Below, one piece after another: positions 55,603 to 63,254 of a stretch of DNA of 64,000 bases. A program made the translations under genes and the position numbers. The notes beneath the pieces were generated by a model. It made no database searches. It worked only from the letters and a program-made list of their open reading frames with translations, and was not told where the DNA came from. Numbering within the stretch: the stretch's first letter is position 1; every line of letters starts with the position of its first letter. Origin of the DNA: Pseudomonadales bacterium (GTDB taxonomy: Bacteria > Pseudomonadota > Gammaproteobacteria > Pseudomonadales > Pseudohongiellaceae); the NCBI GenBank assembly GCA_022827425.1, contig JAJDSZ010000129.1:27084-91083 (forward strand), given 5' to 3'.

Positions 55603-56994
55603 ATGAACGAAACATTGGAACTTCGACACCAGGCTGAGGACATGCTCGGTGTCCCGAGTAGATTGCATGATTACCAATGGGAGGGTGTGTCCTTCCTCTT
55701 TCGCTCAAACGCAGCGCTACTTGCTGACGAAATGGGATTGGGCAAGACGGTCCAAGCCTCAGTCGCCTTGGCCCTCTTGCTGAACGCGAAGAATGATATC
55801 AGGCGCTCACTCATCGTTGCCCCTGCATCGCTGATTACCAACTGGATGTCGGAACTGGATATTTGGGCACCATCCCTTGCGGTTCGACGCCTGCAAGGAG
55901 ATATTCGTGACCGTGAAGCTCTGTACATGCTTCCTGTTCCAGTGTTGGTTGGCTCCTACGAACAAATCAGGCAAGATGGTCTTGATCGGATTCCAGCCGA
56001 CACGTTCGATATAGTTATTCTTGACGAAGCCCAGCGCATAAAGAACAAGTACTCCCGGACATCATTGGCCTGCCGTTTACTCCCGCGAAAGCACTCTTGG
56101 GCGCTATCCGCCACTCCGCTCGAGAACGATCCGGATGATGTGGCCTCAATTCTTGGATTTTTAAACCCATCCTTACCAACGGACCTCTCAAATACGAAAC
56201 TTTCGTCAACGCTAAGTTCAATGATGCTGCGTAGAAGGAAACAGGAGGTAAGGGGGGAACTTCCTCCAGTCATCATTCAGGACATGAAGTTGGAATTGCT
56301 ATCTCCACAGAGAGTTGCCTATGATCAATTGTGGGTGGAGCGGGAGAATGCCGCCAGGGCAGACGCCGAGAGTTCTGCGGCTGTATTGCTGGGGCTAATA
56401 ACTCGCCTTAAGATTGCTTGCAATTTTGACCCTGATAGCAATACGTCTTCCAAGCTGGACGCATTGAAGGAGGTTTGTGAAGGTATGGGGTCAAACGCTC
56501 GCGTACTGGTTTTCTCGCAGTTCGTCGAGACCTTGAAATGGCTGTCTGCGCGGATTAGCATTCCTGGTGATTTCATCACGGGCTCAATGTCGATCGAAGA
56601 GCGGCAGAAAGCCATAGAGAGGTTCAAAACTGGCAGGTCGCCCCGAATCCTATTCATCTCATTGAGGGCCGGCGGCGTGGGATTGAATCTGGGAGAGGCG
56701 TCACATGTTGTAATGTTTGACAGGTGGTGGAACCCGGCTGTCGAGATGCAAGCGATCTACCGTGCACATAGGTTTGATCGGGAAGAGCCGCTACACGTTG
56801 TCCGATTTTTGGTGGTGGATACGATAGAAGATCGTATTGCCAGCATCTTGGACAGCAAAGAGGAAATGTTCAGCGATATTGTTGAATCCGCCGAAACCGC
56901 CTCTCGCGGTTTCTCTATACAGGAGTTGATGCATATCCTCGAACTCTCTGGAAGCGACAAGATTTCAACTACAGAAAGGCAGGAGGAAAATTAA
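55603..56994 (+). CDS. SNF2-family DNA helicase/translocase, minimal
   Basis: 463 residues, just the two RecA lobes. LHDYQWEGVSFLF, Walker A ADEMGLGKTVQ (41-51), DEAQRIKN (141-148), LSATPLEN, and the second-lobe RAGGVGLNLGEASHVVMFDR, WWNPAVEMQAIYRAHR. No accessory nuclease, HARE or zinc domain. Starts 21 bp after the DUF262 gene and ends 4 bp before the ParB-like gene. SNF2 proteins recur in anti-phage loci (DISARM DrmD, DpdE), where they translocate on DNA. Confidence 0.88.
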   Translation: MNETLELRHQAEDMLGVPSRLHDYQWEGVSFLFRSNAALLADEMGLGKTVQASVALALLLNAKNDIRRSLIVAPASLITNWMSELDIWAPSLAVRRLQGDIRDREALYMLPVPVLVGSYEQIRQDGLDRIPADTFDIVILDEAQRIKNKYSRTSLACRLLPRKHSWALSATPLENDPDDVASILGFLNPSLPTDLSNTKLSSTLSSMMLRRRKQEVRGELPPVIIQDMKLELLSPQRVAYDQLWVERENAARADAESSAAVLLGLITRLKIACNFDPDSNTSSKLDALKEVCEGMGSNARVLVFSQFVETLKWLSARISIPGDFITGSMSIEERQKAIERFKTGRSPRILFISLRAGGVGLNLGEASHVVMFDRWWNPAVEMQAIYRAHRFDREEPLHVVRFLVVDTIEDRIASILDSKEEMFSDIVESAETASRGFSIQELMHILELSGSDKISTTERQEEN

Positions 56995-56998
56995 GGAA

Positions 56999-57826
56999 AT
57001 GGCAAAAATCGTGGAGTATCGAGAAATTCCCTTGGACGATTTAACGATTAGCAAGGGACAAGTACGGACACAAAACACTGGGCAAGAGATCGACGAGTTA
57101 GCTAGAAGCATTGAAACTCAGGGTCTTTTGCAACCCATTGTTGTTTGCCAAGCTCGGGAGGAAGGCAAGTGGGAGATTTTAACTGGGCAAAGACGCTTTC
57201 TGGCTCATAAGCACTTAAGAAAGGAAAGAATTTCAGCTGCTGTGCTGGATGAGCGGGTCGATGAAGGGCAAGCGAAAGCAATCTCCATTACGGAAAACTT
57301 GATTCGGCGGCAGCTTACTGGGAAAGAGCTGAAGGATGGGGTTCTGTTTCTGTACAACATCTATGGGACTGTCAAAGAGGTAGCAGAAGCCACAGGTCTG
57401 CCTAGAAATAAAATCTCTGAGTACATTAAGTACCCAAGGCTGCTCAAGGAACTAAAAGGCCTGGTTGATGATGGTGTCGTCGATGTTAATGTGGCGGTAA
57501 AGGCACAAGATGCAGCAAGCGATGACGAAGGAGTGGCTGATCCGGAGGTAGCCGTCCAGTTAGCCAAGGAGATGGCTCCGATGACCGGGGTTCAGCGGAA
57601 AAAGGTACATAAGGAAATCAAAGACCACCCCGAACGCAACATGGACGATGTAATTGAGCGAGCAAAAACAGGATCTAAGGTAGTGCAGGTCATCGCAACC
57701 GTATCTAATGACGTTCATGCAGCGATTCAGCAAGTAGCCAAGGAAGAAGGAGAAAACCAAGACGACACGGTGGCTCTTCTTATCGAAGAGGCTCTAATTG
57801 ATCGTGGAGCCTTGGAAGGAAGCTAG
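56999..57826 (+). CDS. ParB/Spo0J-like protein
   Basis: 275 residues. The N-terminal ParB domain has a typical CTP-site pair: GQRRFLA (63-69, in place of GERRFRA) and ENLIRRQLT (99-107). A helix-turn-helix follows (about 125-150, VKEVAEATGLPRNKISEYIK). The C-terminus VSNDVHAAIQQVAKEEGENQ resembles a ribbon-helix-helix or dimer part. It is not accompanied by ParA and is inside a putative defence operon, so a DNA-sliding clamp or loader role is more likely than plasmid partition. Confidence 0.8.
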   Translation: MAKIVEYREIPLDDLTISKGQVRTQNTGQEIDELARSIETQGLLQPIVVCQAREEGKWEILTGQRRFLAHKHLRKERISAAVLDERVDEGQAKAISITENLIRRQLTGKELKDGVLFLYNIYGTVKEVAEATGLPRNKISEYIKYPRLLKELKGLVDDGVVDVNVAVKAQDAASDDEGVADPEVAVQLAKEMAPMTGVQRKKVHKEIKDHPERNMDDVIERAKTGSKVVQVIATVSNDVHAAIQQVAKEEGENQDDTVALLIEEALIDRGALEGS

Positions 57827-57829
57827 ATC

Positions 57830-58552
57830 ATGCTTGCTGGGCTAAACGCATTGGAGCTTGGCCGTCTTCGTATGTCTCTGGGATATGGGACACACAAGAA
57901 AGGTCGACCTCTGTCTCCGATTGAGGTAGGAGAACTTCTGAGAAAGGCTCGCTTGGAAGGTATGTCACTTCAAGACTGTGCTAAAGCAGTCCAACTCGAT
58001 GGTACAGGACATATAGGGAGGTTCTTGACAATCCTCGAACTTCCGGAAGATTTGCAGCATCTGATCGGATGGGGCGCGGAAAAGAATTTTATTGGATTTA
58101 CCGCCGCATTCGAATTAACAAACCTAGGTAATGCTGAAGAGCAGCGAGTTGTAGCTGGCACTATTTTGTCCAATGGACTAACCAGTAAGGAAATACGACA
58201 GATAGCGCAACTCCGCAATCGATCTGATAAGAATATTGGTCAATGCATTAAAGAAATACTTGGCATGCGCCAACAAGTTACAAAGCGATTCGTATTTGTT
58301 GGTTCGATGTCATTGGAAACCGAATCGAATCTGGCAAAAAAGACTCAATCTGCCAGAGATCTAATTTTGGCTTCCGCAATAGGAGGTCTTGGAATCAGAA
58401 GCGCGACCGGTCGTCTCGGCCCCAAGCTGTTCACGCTTGTGGGTAACGAGGACTTTAATGCCTCAATGCAAGAAATTGGTAAAGAGAACATAGAGGCAAG
58501 GATCAGAGCGCTCGTATCAAAGGCACTGGAGAATGGTTTGCCCGAGAGTTGA
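57830..58552 (+). CDS. ParB-like HTH protein without the CTPase domain
   Basis: 240 residues, moderately recognisable. The start RPLSPIEVGELLRKARLEGM with SLQDCAKAVQLDGTGHIGRF and LTILELPEDLQHLI resembles the central helix-turn-helix region of ParB/KorB. The rest, with GFTAAFELTNLGNAEEQRVV, is helical and unfamiliar. It lies 3 bp after the full ParB-like gene and may be its partner. Function unknown. Confidence 0.6.
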   Translation: MLAGLNALELGRLRMSLGYGTHKKGRPLSPIEVGELLRKARLEGMSLQDCAKAVQLDGTGHIGRFLTILELPEDLQHLIGWGAEKNFIGFTAAFELTNLGNAEEQRVVAGTILSNGLTSKEIRQIAQLRNRSDKNIGQCIKEILGMRQQVTKRFVFVGSMSLETESNLAKKTQSARDLILASAIGGLGIRSATGRLGPKLFTLVGNEDFNASMQEIGKENIEARIRALVSKALENGLPES

Positions 58553-59555
58553 TGTATTCAACAATGGTGCAGTGCGCCTTGGTTCTAATCTGGTCTGCGA
58601 TGGTTACGCGGAAGGATTCGATTTTCGTGTTCAAACTCATATTCATGATGATCACATGAGTGACTTTAACAAAAGTAAAGGATTGCAGGACATTCTTATG
58701 AGCAGGGAAACCAAGTCACTACTAATCTCGGAATCAAATCCGGACCTTGAATATCGAGACAATGTTATTGCATTAAGGTGGGGAGACGAGATAGCGCTTG
58801 AAGACGGAACCAAGGTCACACTGTTTCGGTCGGGTCATATGCTTGGATCAGCGCAGATGTTAGTTGAACATTCAGATGGAATTCGTAGCGGGTATTCTGG
58901 CGATTTCGCATGGCCAATTGAGGAAATAATCCAAGTTGATGAGTTGGTTATTGATAGCACTTATGGTAATCCAGCGAGCATTAGAAAATACTCGCAAGGC
59001 GAAGCTGAAAGTCGCTTAGTCGAAATTGTTTCTCAACGATTACGTCATGGCTCTGTTCATGTAAACGCCTATAGAGGAACAATTGAGCGAGTCTTGCATG
59101 TGCTTTCGAGTAATGTAAATGTTCCGATTCTGGGTAGTAAGAGGTTAAGTCAAGAAGTATCAGTATATCAGGAGAATGGGTTTGGAGTTGGCACTATCAC
59201 GCGAATTGACTCGGAGGAAGGGCGACTTGCCCTGCAGAATGGCTCATACATACGCCTGTACGCGAAAGGTGATGGTTTTCAAAACGAACTTGTTGAAGAA
59301 ACGAGCATATCATGTAGCGCGTTTATGACTCGACTAGACGATCCAGTCGTGGAATTTTCAGAACGAGCCTATAGAGTAGCACTTTCGAATCATGCGGATT
59401 TCGAGGGCACCATTGAATACATAAGAGCAACCGGCGCAGTAAAAGTAATTACCGATAACACAAGAAGCCATGGAGTTGACTTGGCTATTGCCATTAACAG
59501 CAGTATTAATGGTGTTTACGCTGAGCCTTCATCGAATCTTCCGTATATCACATAG
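58533..59555 (+). CDS. metallo-beta-lactamase-fold nuclease (exonuclease/CPSF-like)
   Basis: 340 residues. Metal motif THIHDDH (35-41), SGHMLGSAQMLVE (100-112), YSGDFAWP and DELVIDSTYGNP, all typical of the CPSF-like branch and of the DNA-ligase-associated exonuclease. The late LSNHADFEGTIEYI matches the conserved H of that group (usually SDHAD), here with Asn in place of Asp. A DNA or RNA nuclease is expected. It overlaps the upstream gene by 20 bp, so it is translationally coupled in the island operon. Confidence 0.8.
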   Translation: MVCPRVDVFNNGAVRLGSNLVCDGYAEGFDFRVQTHIHDDHMSDFNKSKGLQDILMSRETKSLLISESNPDLEYRDNVIALRWGDEIALEDGTKVTLFRSGHMLGSAQMLVEHSDGIRSGYSGDFAWPIEEIIQVDELVIDSTYGNPASIRKYSQGEAESRLVEIVSQRLRHGSVHVNAYRGTIERVLHVLSSNVNVPILGSKRLSQEVSVYQENGFGVGTITRIDSEEGRLALQNGSYIRLYAKGDGFQNELVEETSISCSAFMTRLDDPVVEFSERAYRVALSNHADFEGTIEYIRATGAVKVITDNTRSHGVDLAIAINSSINGVYAEPSSNLPYIT

Positions 59556-59563
59556 AGGAAACA

Positions 59564-59914
59564 ATGGAAAATTATTGGAATGCGATATTGTTCTGTATAC
59601 TTGTGATAGCTCTATTCTTTACAGTGCGAGGGAACATAAAATTTGACCTTAATGAGTATTTAAAAGATCGCCGAAAAAACAAGAAGCAGCGTGTTCGAAC
59701 GCTTTGCCCTCACATGGATGTAACAAGGGATGAGAAGGGGTCATTACAGTTTCGTAGTTCTTACATTCCAAATCTCGGCGGGATTGGTTGGACATGCCGA
59801 ACTTGTGGGTCAGAAACTACTGACGAGTTTTACATAAAGGAGACCTTGAAGTATTGGGTAAACAATCCAAAAGAGTACGAAAAGCGCAGAAAGAAGATGA
59901 TAAAATTAGCATGA
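59564..59914 (+). CDS. small membrane-anchored zinc-ribbon-like protein
   Basis: 116 residues. One N-terminal transmembrane helix (about 5-22, WNAILFCILVIALFFTV), a basic linker, then CPHMD and CRTC, four potential zinc ligands in a short beta-rich domain. 8 bp after the nuclease gene, so probably the last gene of the island operon. No known family comes to mind. Confidence 0.65.
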   Translation: MENYWNAILFCILVIALFFTVRGNIKFDLNEYLKDRRKNKKQRVRTLCPHMDVTRDEKGSLQFRSSYIPNLGGIGWTCRTCGSETTDEFYIKETLKYWVNNPKEYEKRRKKMIKLA

Positions 59915-60178
59915 TTTAGTTCCTATCCTCTTGCTAATAAAGTCAGATGAAAGAACTCCTTTGAGTGCAACAAATGATGTTCTTCGGATCGTAGGCTGGA
60001 CTCGTCGAATTCCCTGAACAAACGAACATAGTCTCGTACTCTACCCTGATCAATGGCGAGCCATTCGCATGCCCCCTCCAGACGTGCGTATGCCATGAGC
60101 ATACGCCGGTCGCATCTGCCGAGCGAGCCCCTGTATTCTCCCGGCATACGCTTGTCTTGCCTTCCGCAGGCTTCCATC
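59915..60178. other. island/RiPP boundary, possible mobile-element scar
   Basis: 264 bp. GC content jumps back up at about 60040. On the minus strand, a stem GCGTATGC/GGCATACGC followed by ACGTCTGGAGGGGGC looks superficially like the domain V end of a group II intron, but the catalytic triad is not clear. No gene is supported. Confidence 0.35.
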
Positions 60179-61243
60179 TCACCGCTTGGCGGGCGCCAGC
60201 GGGAAGCACCGCAGACCTGCGTAGGCTTTCGCCCGCAAGCGCTCGGCGTTCACCACGATCTTGATGTGATTGATACCCATGCGCAGCTCGTAGGTTCCGT
60301 TCGCCCCGTAGAGGATGCACTGCTTCGGCCAGGACAGAAGCCCGTCGGCTTTCGTCTGCGAGCACAATCCCATTTCGACCAGCCGATTTATCAGGCCGCG
60401 CCAATGGGAGCTTCTTGTCGTGCGCCAGGCCGAGAGCAGGCCTCGAAAATCCCGCTCGCCGGCGTCATTCGGGTAGATTTCAAAACCCAGTCGCGGCAGG
60501 GCGCCTTCAGGGACAACATCGAACGCCATCATGAAGCGGTTGGAGACATCGTGGAGTTCCGACAGGACGTCCAGAACCGTGGGGATCGAACCCGGCCACC
60601 GGAGCCGATCGAGAAATGGCCCCGCCTGAGCTGCCGCAACCTCGGCGACAACCAGCCTGACGGATCGCGGCGCGCGCTCGGGAAAGGCGGCGGCGAACGC
60701 GACTACCGCGCCGGAGGGCAGCACGGCAAATGCGCGGGACAATGTGCGGGTCAGGGCGCACCGTTCCCGTCGCGAGTCACTCCGGCCAAGGACATGACCG
60801 AGCGTGGCGGCGAGGTGGGCCGGTTCGAATGTCGCCCCGTCCGGAGCTAAAGATGCGTCCGATCGCAAATTGATCGCCGGAGCCGCTTTCCGCTCCTCGG
60901 GGATGTCAATGAGATCGTATTCGAGCATCAGCCATCGGTACGATTCCGGCTTGCTGGCCAGCCAGGCGTCGAGTGAGGGTTTCAGGGATGTTGCCGCAGC
61001 CTCGTCCGCGCCCGCCAGGTAGCGGTGCGGGACCTGTGAAGAGGTCACGGTGAGCGAGAAGTCTGCAGCCGGTTCCGGGTCGTCGAGTTGCACTTCGAAG
61101 ATGCACAGGTTCGCCGCGACGGCTGCGGGAAAATCTCCGACCCGCCGCAGCAACCGGTCTCGACCCCGTCCAGCGAGCAGGGATTCGGGAATCCGTGGCT
61201 GCAATGCCTCGAGCAGGTCCCGAAGTTGCGTCATTGCGCTCAT
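60179..61243 (-). CDS. unrecognised RiPP-cluster protein
   Basis: 354 residues, no family recognised. Not membrane-bound and no obvious radical-SAM, YcaO, LanM or PP-loop motif. Notable segments are SYRWLMLEYDLID in the middle, then LPRLGFEIYPNDAGERDFRG, GLCSQTKADGLLSWPKQCIL and a strongly patterned C-terminus ELRMGINHIKIVVNAERLRA. ATG 61243 follows GAGAAAGG; ATG 61234 is also possible. It lies 82 bp after the halogenase on the same strand, so it is probably a maturation or carrier protein of the peptide product. Confidence 0.6.
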   Translation of the reverse strand: MSAMTQLRDLLEALQPRIPESLLAGRGRDRLLRRVGDFPAAVAANLCIFEVQLDDPEPAADFSLTVTSSQVPHRYLAGADEAAATSLKPSLDAWLASKPESYRWLMLEYDLIDIPEERKAAPAINLRSDASLAPDGATFEPAHLAATLGHVLGRSDSRRERCALTRTLSRAFAVLPSGAVVAFAAAFPERAPRSVRLVVAEVAAAQAGPFLDRLRWPGSIPTVLDVLSELHDVSNRFMMAFDVVPEGALPRLGFEIYPNDAGERDFRGLLSAWRTTRSSHWRGLINRLVEMGLCSQTKADGLLSWPKQCILYGANGTYELRMGINHIKIVVNAERLRAKAYAGLRCFPLAPAKR

Positions 61244-61325
61244 GCCTTTCTCACTCGGTGATCGCGCCAGGGGACAATCCCGTAGCGGGGCCCGTTGCCC
61301 CATGTCGATATCGGGAGGCGTGGCA

Positions 61326-62816
61326 TCAGGCGGGTGGCGCCTTGCAGTAATCGTCAATGAACTGCTGATGGCCGGGAAGCTGATCGACCCGCTCTTCGAC
61401 CTGGCGGTGGATGTCGGCCAGATATTTTCCGAGCTCGTCCTTGCCCATGGCATTAACGATAGGGTGATACTGTTCCGGAATCAGGCCCTGCCCGAGCATG
61501 ACCTGCACCCAAAAATTCGTGGCGAACAGTTCCCCCGGGTTCCAGGCAATCCGGCCAGTTTGTCGAAACAACTCGATTCGGTGCGTCAGGGAGTCGGGAA
61601 TGTCCATGGTCCGGCACTGTCGCCAGAAAGGCGTATCCGACCGACCGTTCACATGGTAATGGAAGATGATAAAGTCGCGGATATTGTCAATCTCGTCCTG
61701 CGTCTTGGCGTTGAATTCGGCAATGGCGGGTTCGCGGACCCCCCTTTCGGGAAACAACTCGACCAGGCGGGTGACGCCACGCTGAATGAGATGGATGCTG
61801 GTCGATTCCAGCGGTTCCAGAAAGCCTGACGCCAGCCCCAGGGCAACGCAGTTCTTGTGCCAATACTTCCGCCTCTGGCCGGCCCTGAAACGGATCAGCC
61901 GGGGCTCGGCGAGCACGGCGCCCTGGACATTATCGAGCAGCCGCGCCCGGGCCTCGTCGTCGGACCAGTGCCGGGAACTGAATACCATGCCGTTGCCGAC
62001 GCGGTGCTGCAACGGAATGCGCCACTGCCACCCTGCTTCATGGGCTGTCGAGCGTGTGTACGGGGAGGGAGGGGCGGTAATTGCGGTTGGTACGGCGATT
62101 GCGCTGTCACAATGCAGCCAGTCGCCATAGCCGTCGAAACCGACATTCAGGGCCTGCCCGATCAGGAGCCCGCGAAAGCCGGTGCAATCTATAAAGAAGT
62201 CGCCCGTGACCAGTTGCCCTGACTGCAGGCGGAGGCCGGTGATGAACCCGCTGGCCGGATCCTGTTCCACCTGTTCGATTCTTCCTTCATGGCGAATGAC
62301 GCCGGACTCCTCGGCAATCCCTCGCAGGAATTGTCCGTAGAGTCCGGCGTCGATGTGGTAGGCGTAGTTCAGGACGGTGTGCAGGCCGATGGCAAACCGG
62401 TTGCGTAAAGCCGCGGACGTTTCCAGACAGTATTCTCCGTAGCTCCGCGCCAGCCCCAGGCGGCGCCCCCTCAGCCAGTAATTCTGAAAACCCACCGCCC
62501 AGCGTTCCCTTCCGGCCCAGCCAAAGGAACCGAAGTAGTTCTCGCCCAGGTTCCGCCAGTTCTCGAAGAAAATTCCAAGCTTGAAAGTACCCTGAACGGC
62601 GCGGAGGAACTCGGGTTCACTCACGTTCATGTATTTGTGGAAAAGATGCAGCGGCGGGATCGTCGCTTCGCCCACGCCGACAGTTCCGATCTCATCGGAT
62701 TCCACGAGGGCAATGTCCAGAATCTCGCCGAAATGGCGTGCGAACATTGCCGCGGCCATCCATCCCGCCGTGCCGCCACCGGCGATCACGAGTTTCCTGA
62801 TGCGCCCGTTATGCAT
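61326..62816 (-). CDS. flavin-dependent tryptophan halogenase
   Basis: 496 residues. FAD loop VIAGGGTAGWMAA (GGGTAGW 13-19), GEATIPPLH, the catalytic Lys79 in TFKLGIFFENW, the halogenase-specific GWQWRIPLQ (262-270, WxWxIP) and SGFLEPLESTSIH with Glu337. All residues needed to make and use HOCl/HOBr are present, along with length typical of PrnA/RebH types. The gene sits 91 bp after a RiPP leader gene whose product ends in Trp, so a peptide-bound Trp is the likely substrate. A flavin reductase is not encoded nearby. Confidence 0.92.
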   Translation of the reverse strand: MHNGRIRKLVIAGGGTAGWMAAAMFARHFGEILDIALVESDEIGTVGVGEATIPPLHLFHKYMNVSEPEFLRAVQGTFKLGIFFENWRNLGENYFGSFGWAGRERWAVGFQNYWLRGRRLGLARSYGEYCLETSAALRNRFAIGLHTVLNYAYHIDAGLYGQFLRGIAEESGVIRHEGRIEQVEQDPASGFITGLRLQSGQLVTGDFFIDCTGFRGLLIGQALNVGFDGYGDWLHCDSAIAVPTAITAPPSPYTRSTAHEAGWQWRIPLQHRVGNGMVFSSRHWSDDEARARLLDNVQGAVLAEPRLIRFRAGQRRKYWHKNCVALGLASGFLEPLESTSIHLIQRGVTRLVELFPERGVREPAIAEFNAKTQDEIDNIRDFIIFHYHVNGRSDTPFWRQCRTMDIPDSLTHRIELFRQTGRIAWNPGELFATNFWVQVMLGQGLIPEQYHPIVNAMGKDELGKYLADIHRQVEERVDQLPGHQQFIDDYCKAPPA

Positions 62817-62907
62817 GGCCCGCTGCTGGAGGGTTCAGCCTTCCGGCACGCATGTCCCGGGCCTGCCGGCGCGGCGAACCATTACCGTCGGAGACACGAC
62901 ATGAGGC

Positions 62908-63171
62908 TCACCAGGTGTCGATGTCGCCAAAACCGCCGCCGACCACGCCGCCGATTTCCCGGTCCGACAGGTTCCGGCCTTCCGGCGGCAGGACCAGGTG
63001 AAAATCGGTGGCGTTGTCTTGAAGGACACGGACGTTGACGCCATCCGGAACCGAAAGTCCGGTGGCGTCCTTGATGGCTGCCTTCGGATTCTCCAGGAGT
63101 TGGGCGCGGAATGCCGCGTCCTCCTCGGCCTTGGCAAGAAGCTGTTGCTGGATCTGTGATGAGGTGTTCAT
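62908..63171 (-). CDS. NHLP-type RiPP precursor peptide ending in Trp
   Basis: 87 residues. The leader is the nitrile-hydratase-alpha-like type (proteusin family): LAKAEEDAAFRAQLLENPKA, AAIKDATGLSVPDGVNVRVL and DNATDFHLVLPPE. After a double-glycine region (GG at 74-75, GGG at 78-80) the peptide ends FGDIDTW, giving a very short core of 7-12 residues with a C-terminal Trp87. GGAGAAGG precedes the ATG. Flanked by an oxygenase-like gene and the halogenase. No cysteine, serine or threonine-rich core, so lanthionines are unlikely. Confidence 0.85.
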   Translation of the reverse strand: MNTSSQIQQQLLAKAEEDAAFRAQLLENPKAAIKDATGLSVPDGVNVRVLQDNATDFHLVLPPEGRNLSDREIGGVVGGGFGDIDTW

Positions 63172-63254
63172 GTTCGACTGCCTTCTCCGGTGATCGCTGC
63201 TCGGAGCAGCACTGTGACTGCGACGATAACAGATATCCTGACCTCACTCCAATG

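Noticed and set aside
59923-60177. 84-codon minus-strand frame between the island and the RiPP cluster
   Set aside because: No recognisable family and it spans the composition break; considered as a group II intron tail, but the domain V triad and bulge could not be confirmed.
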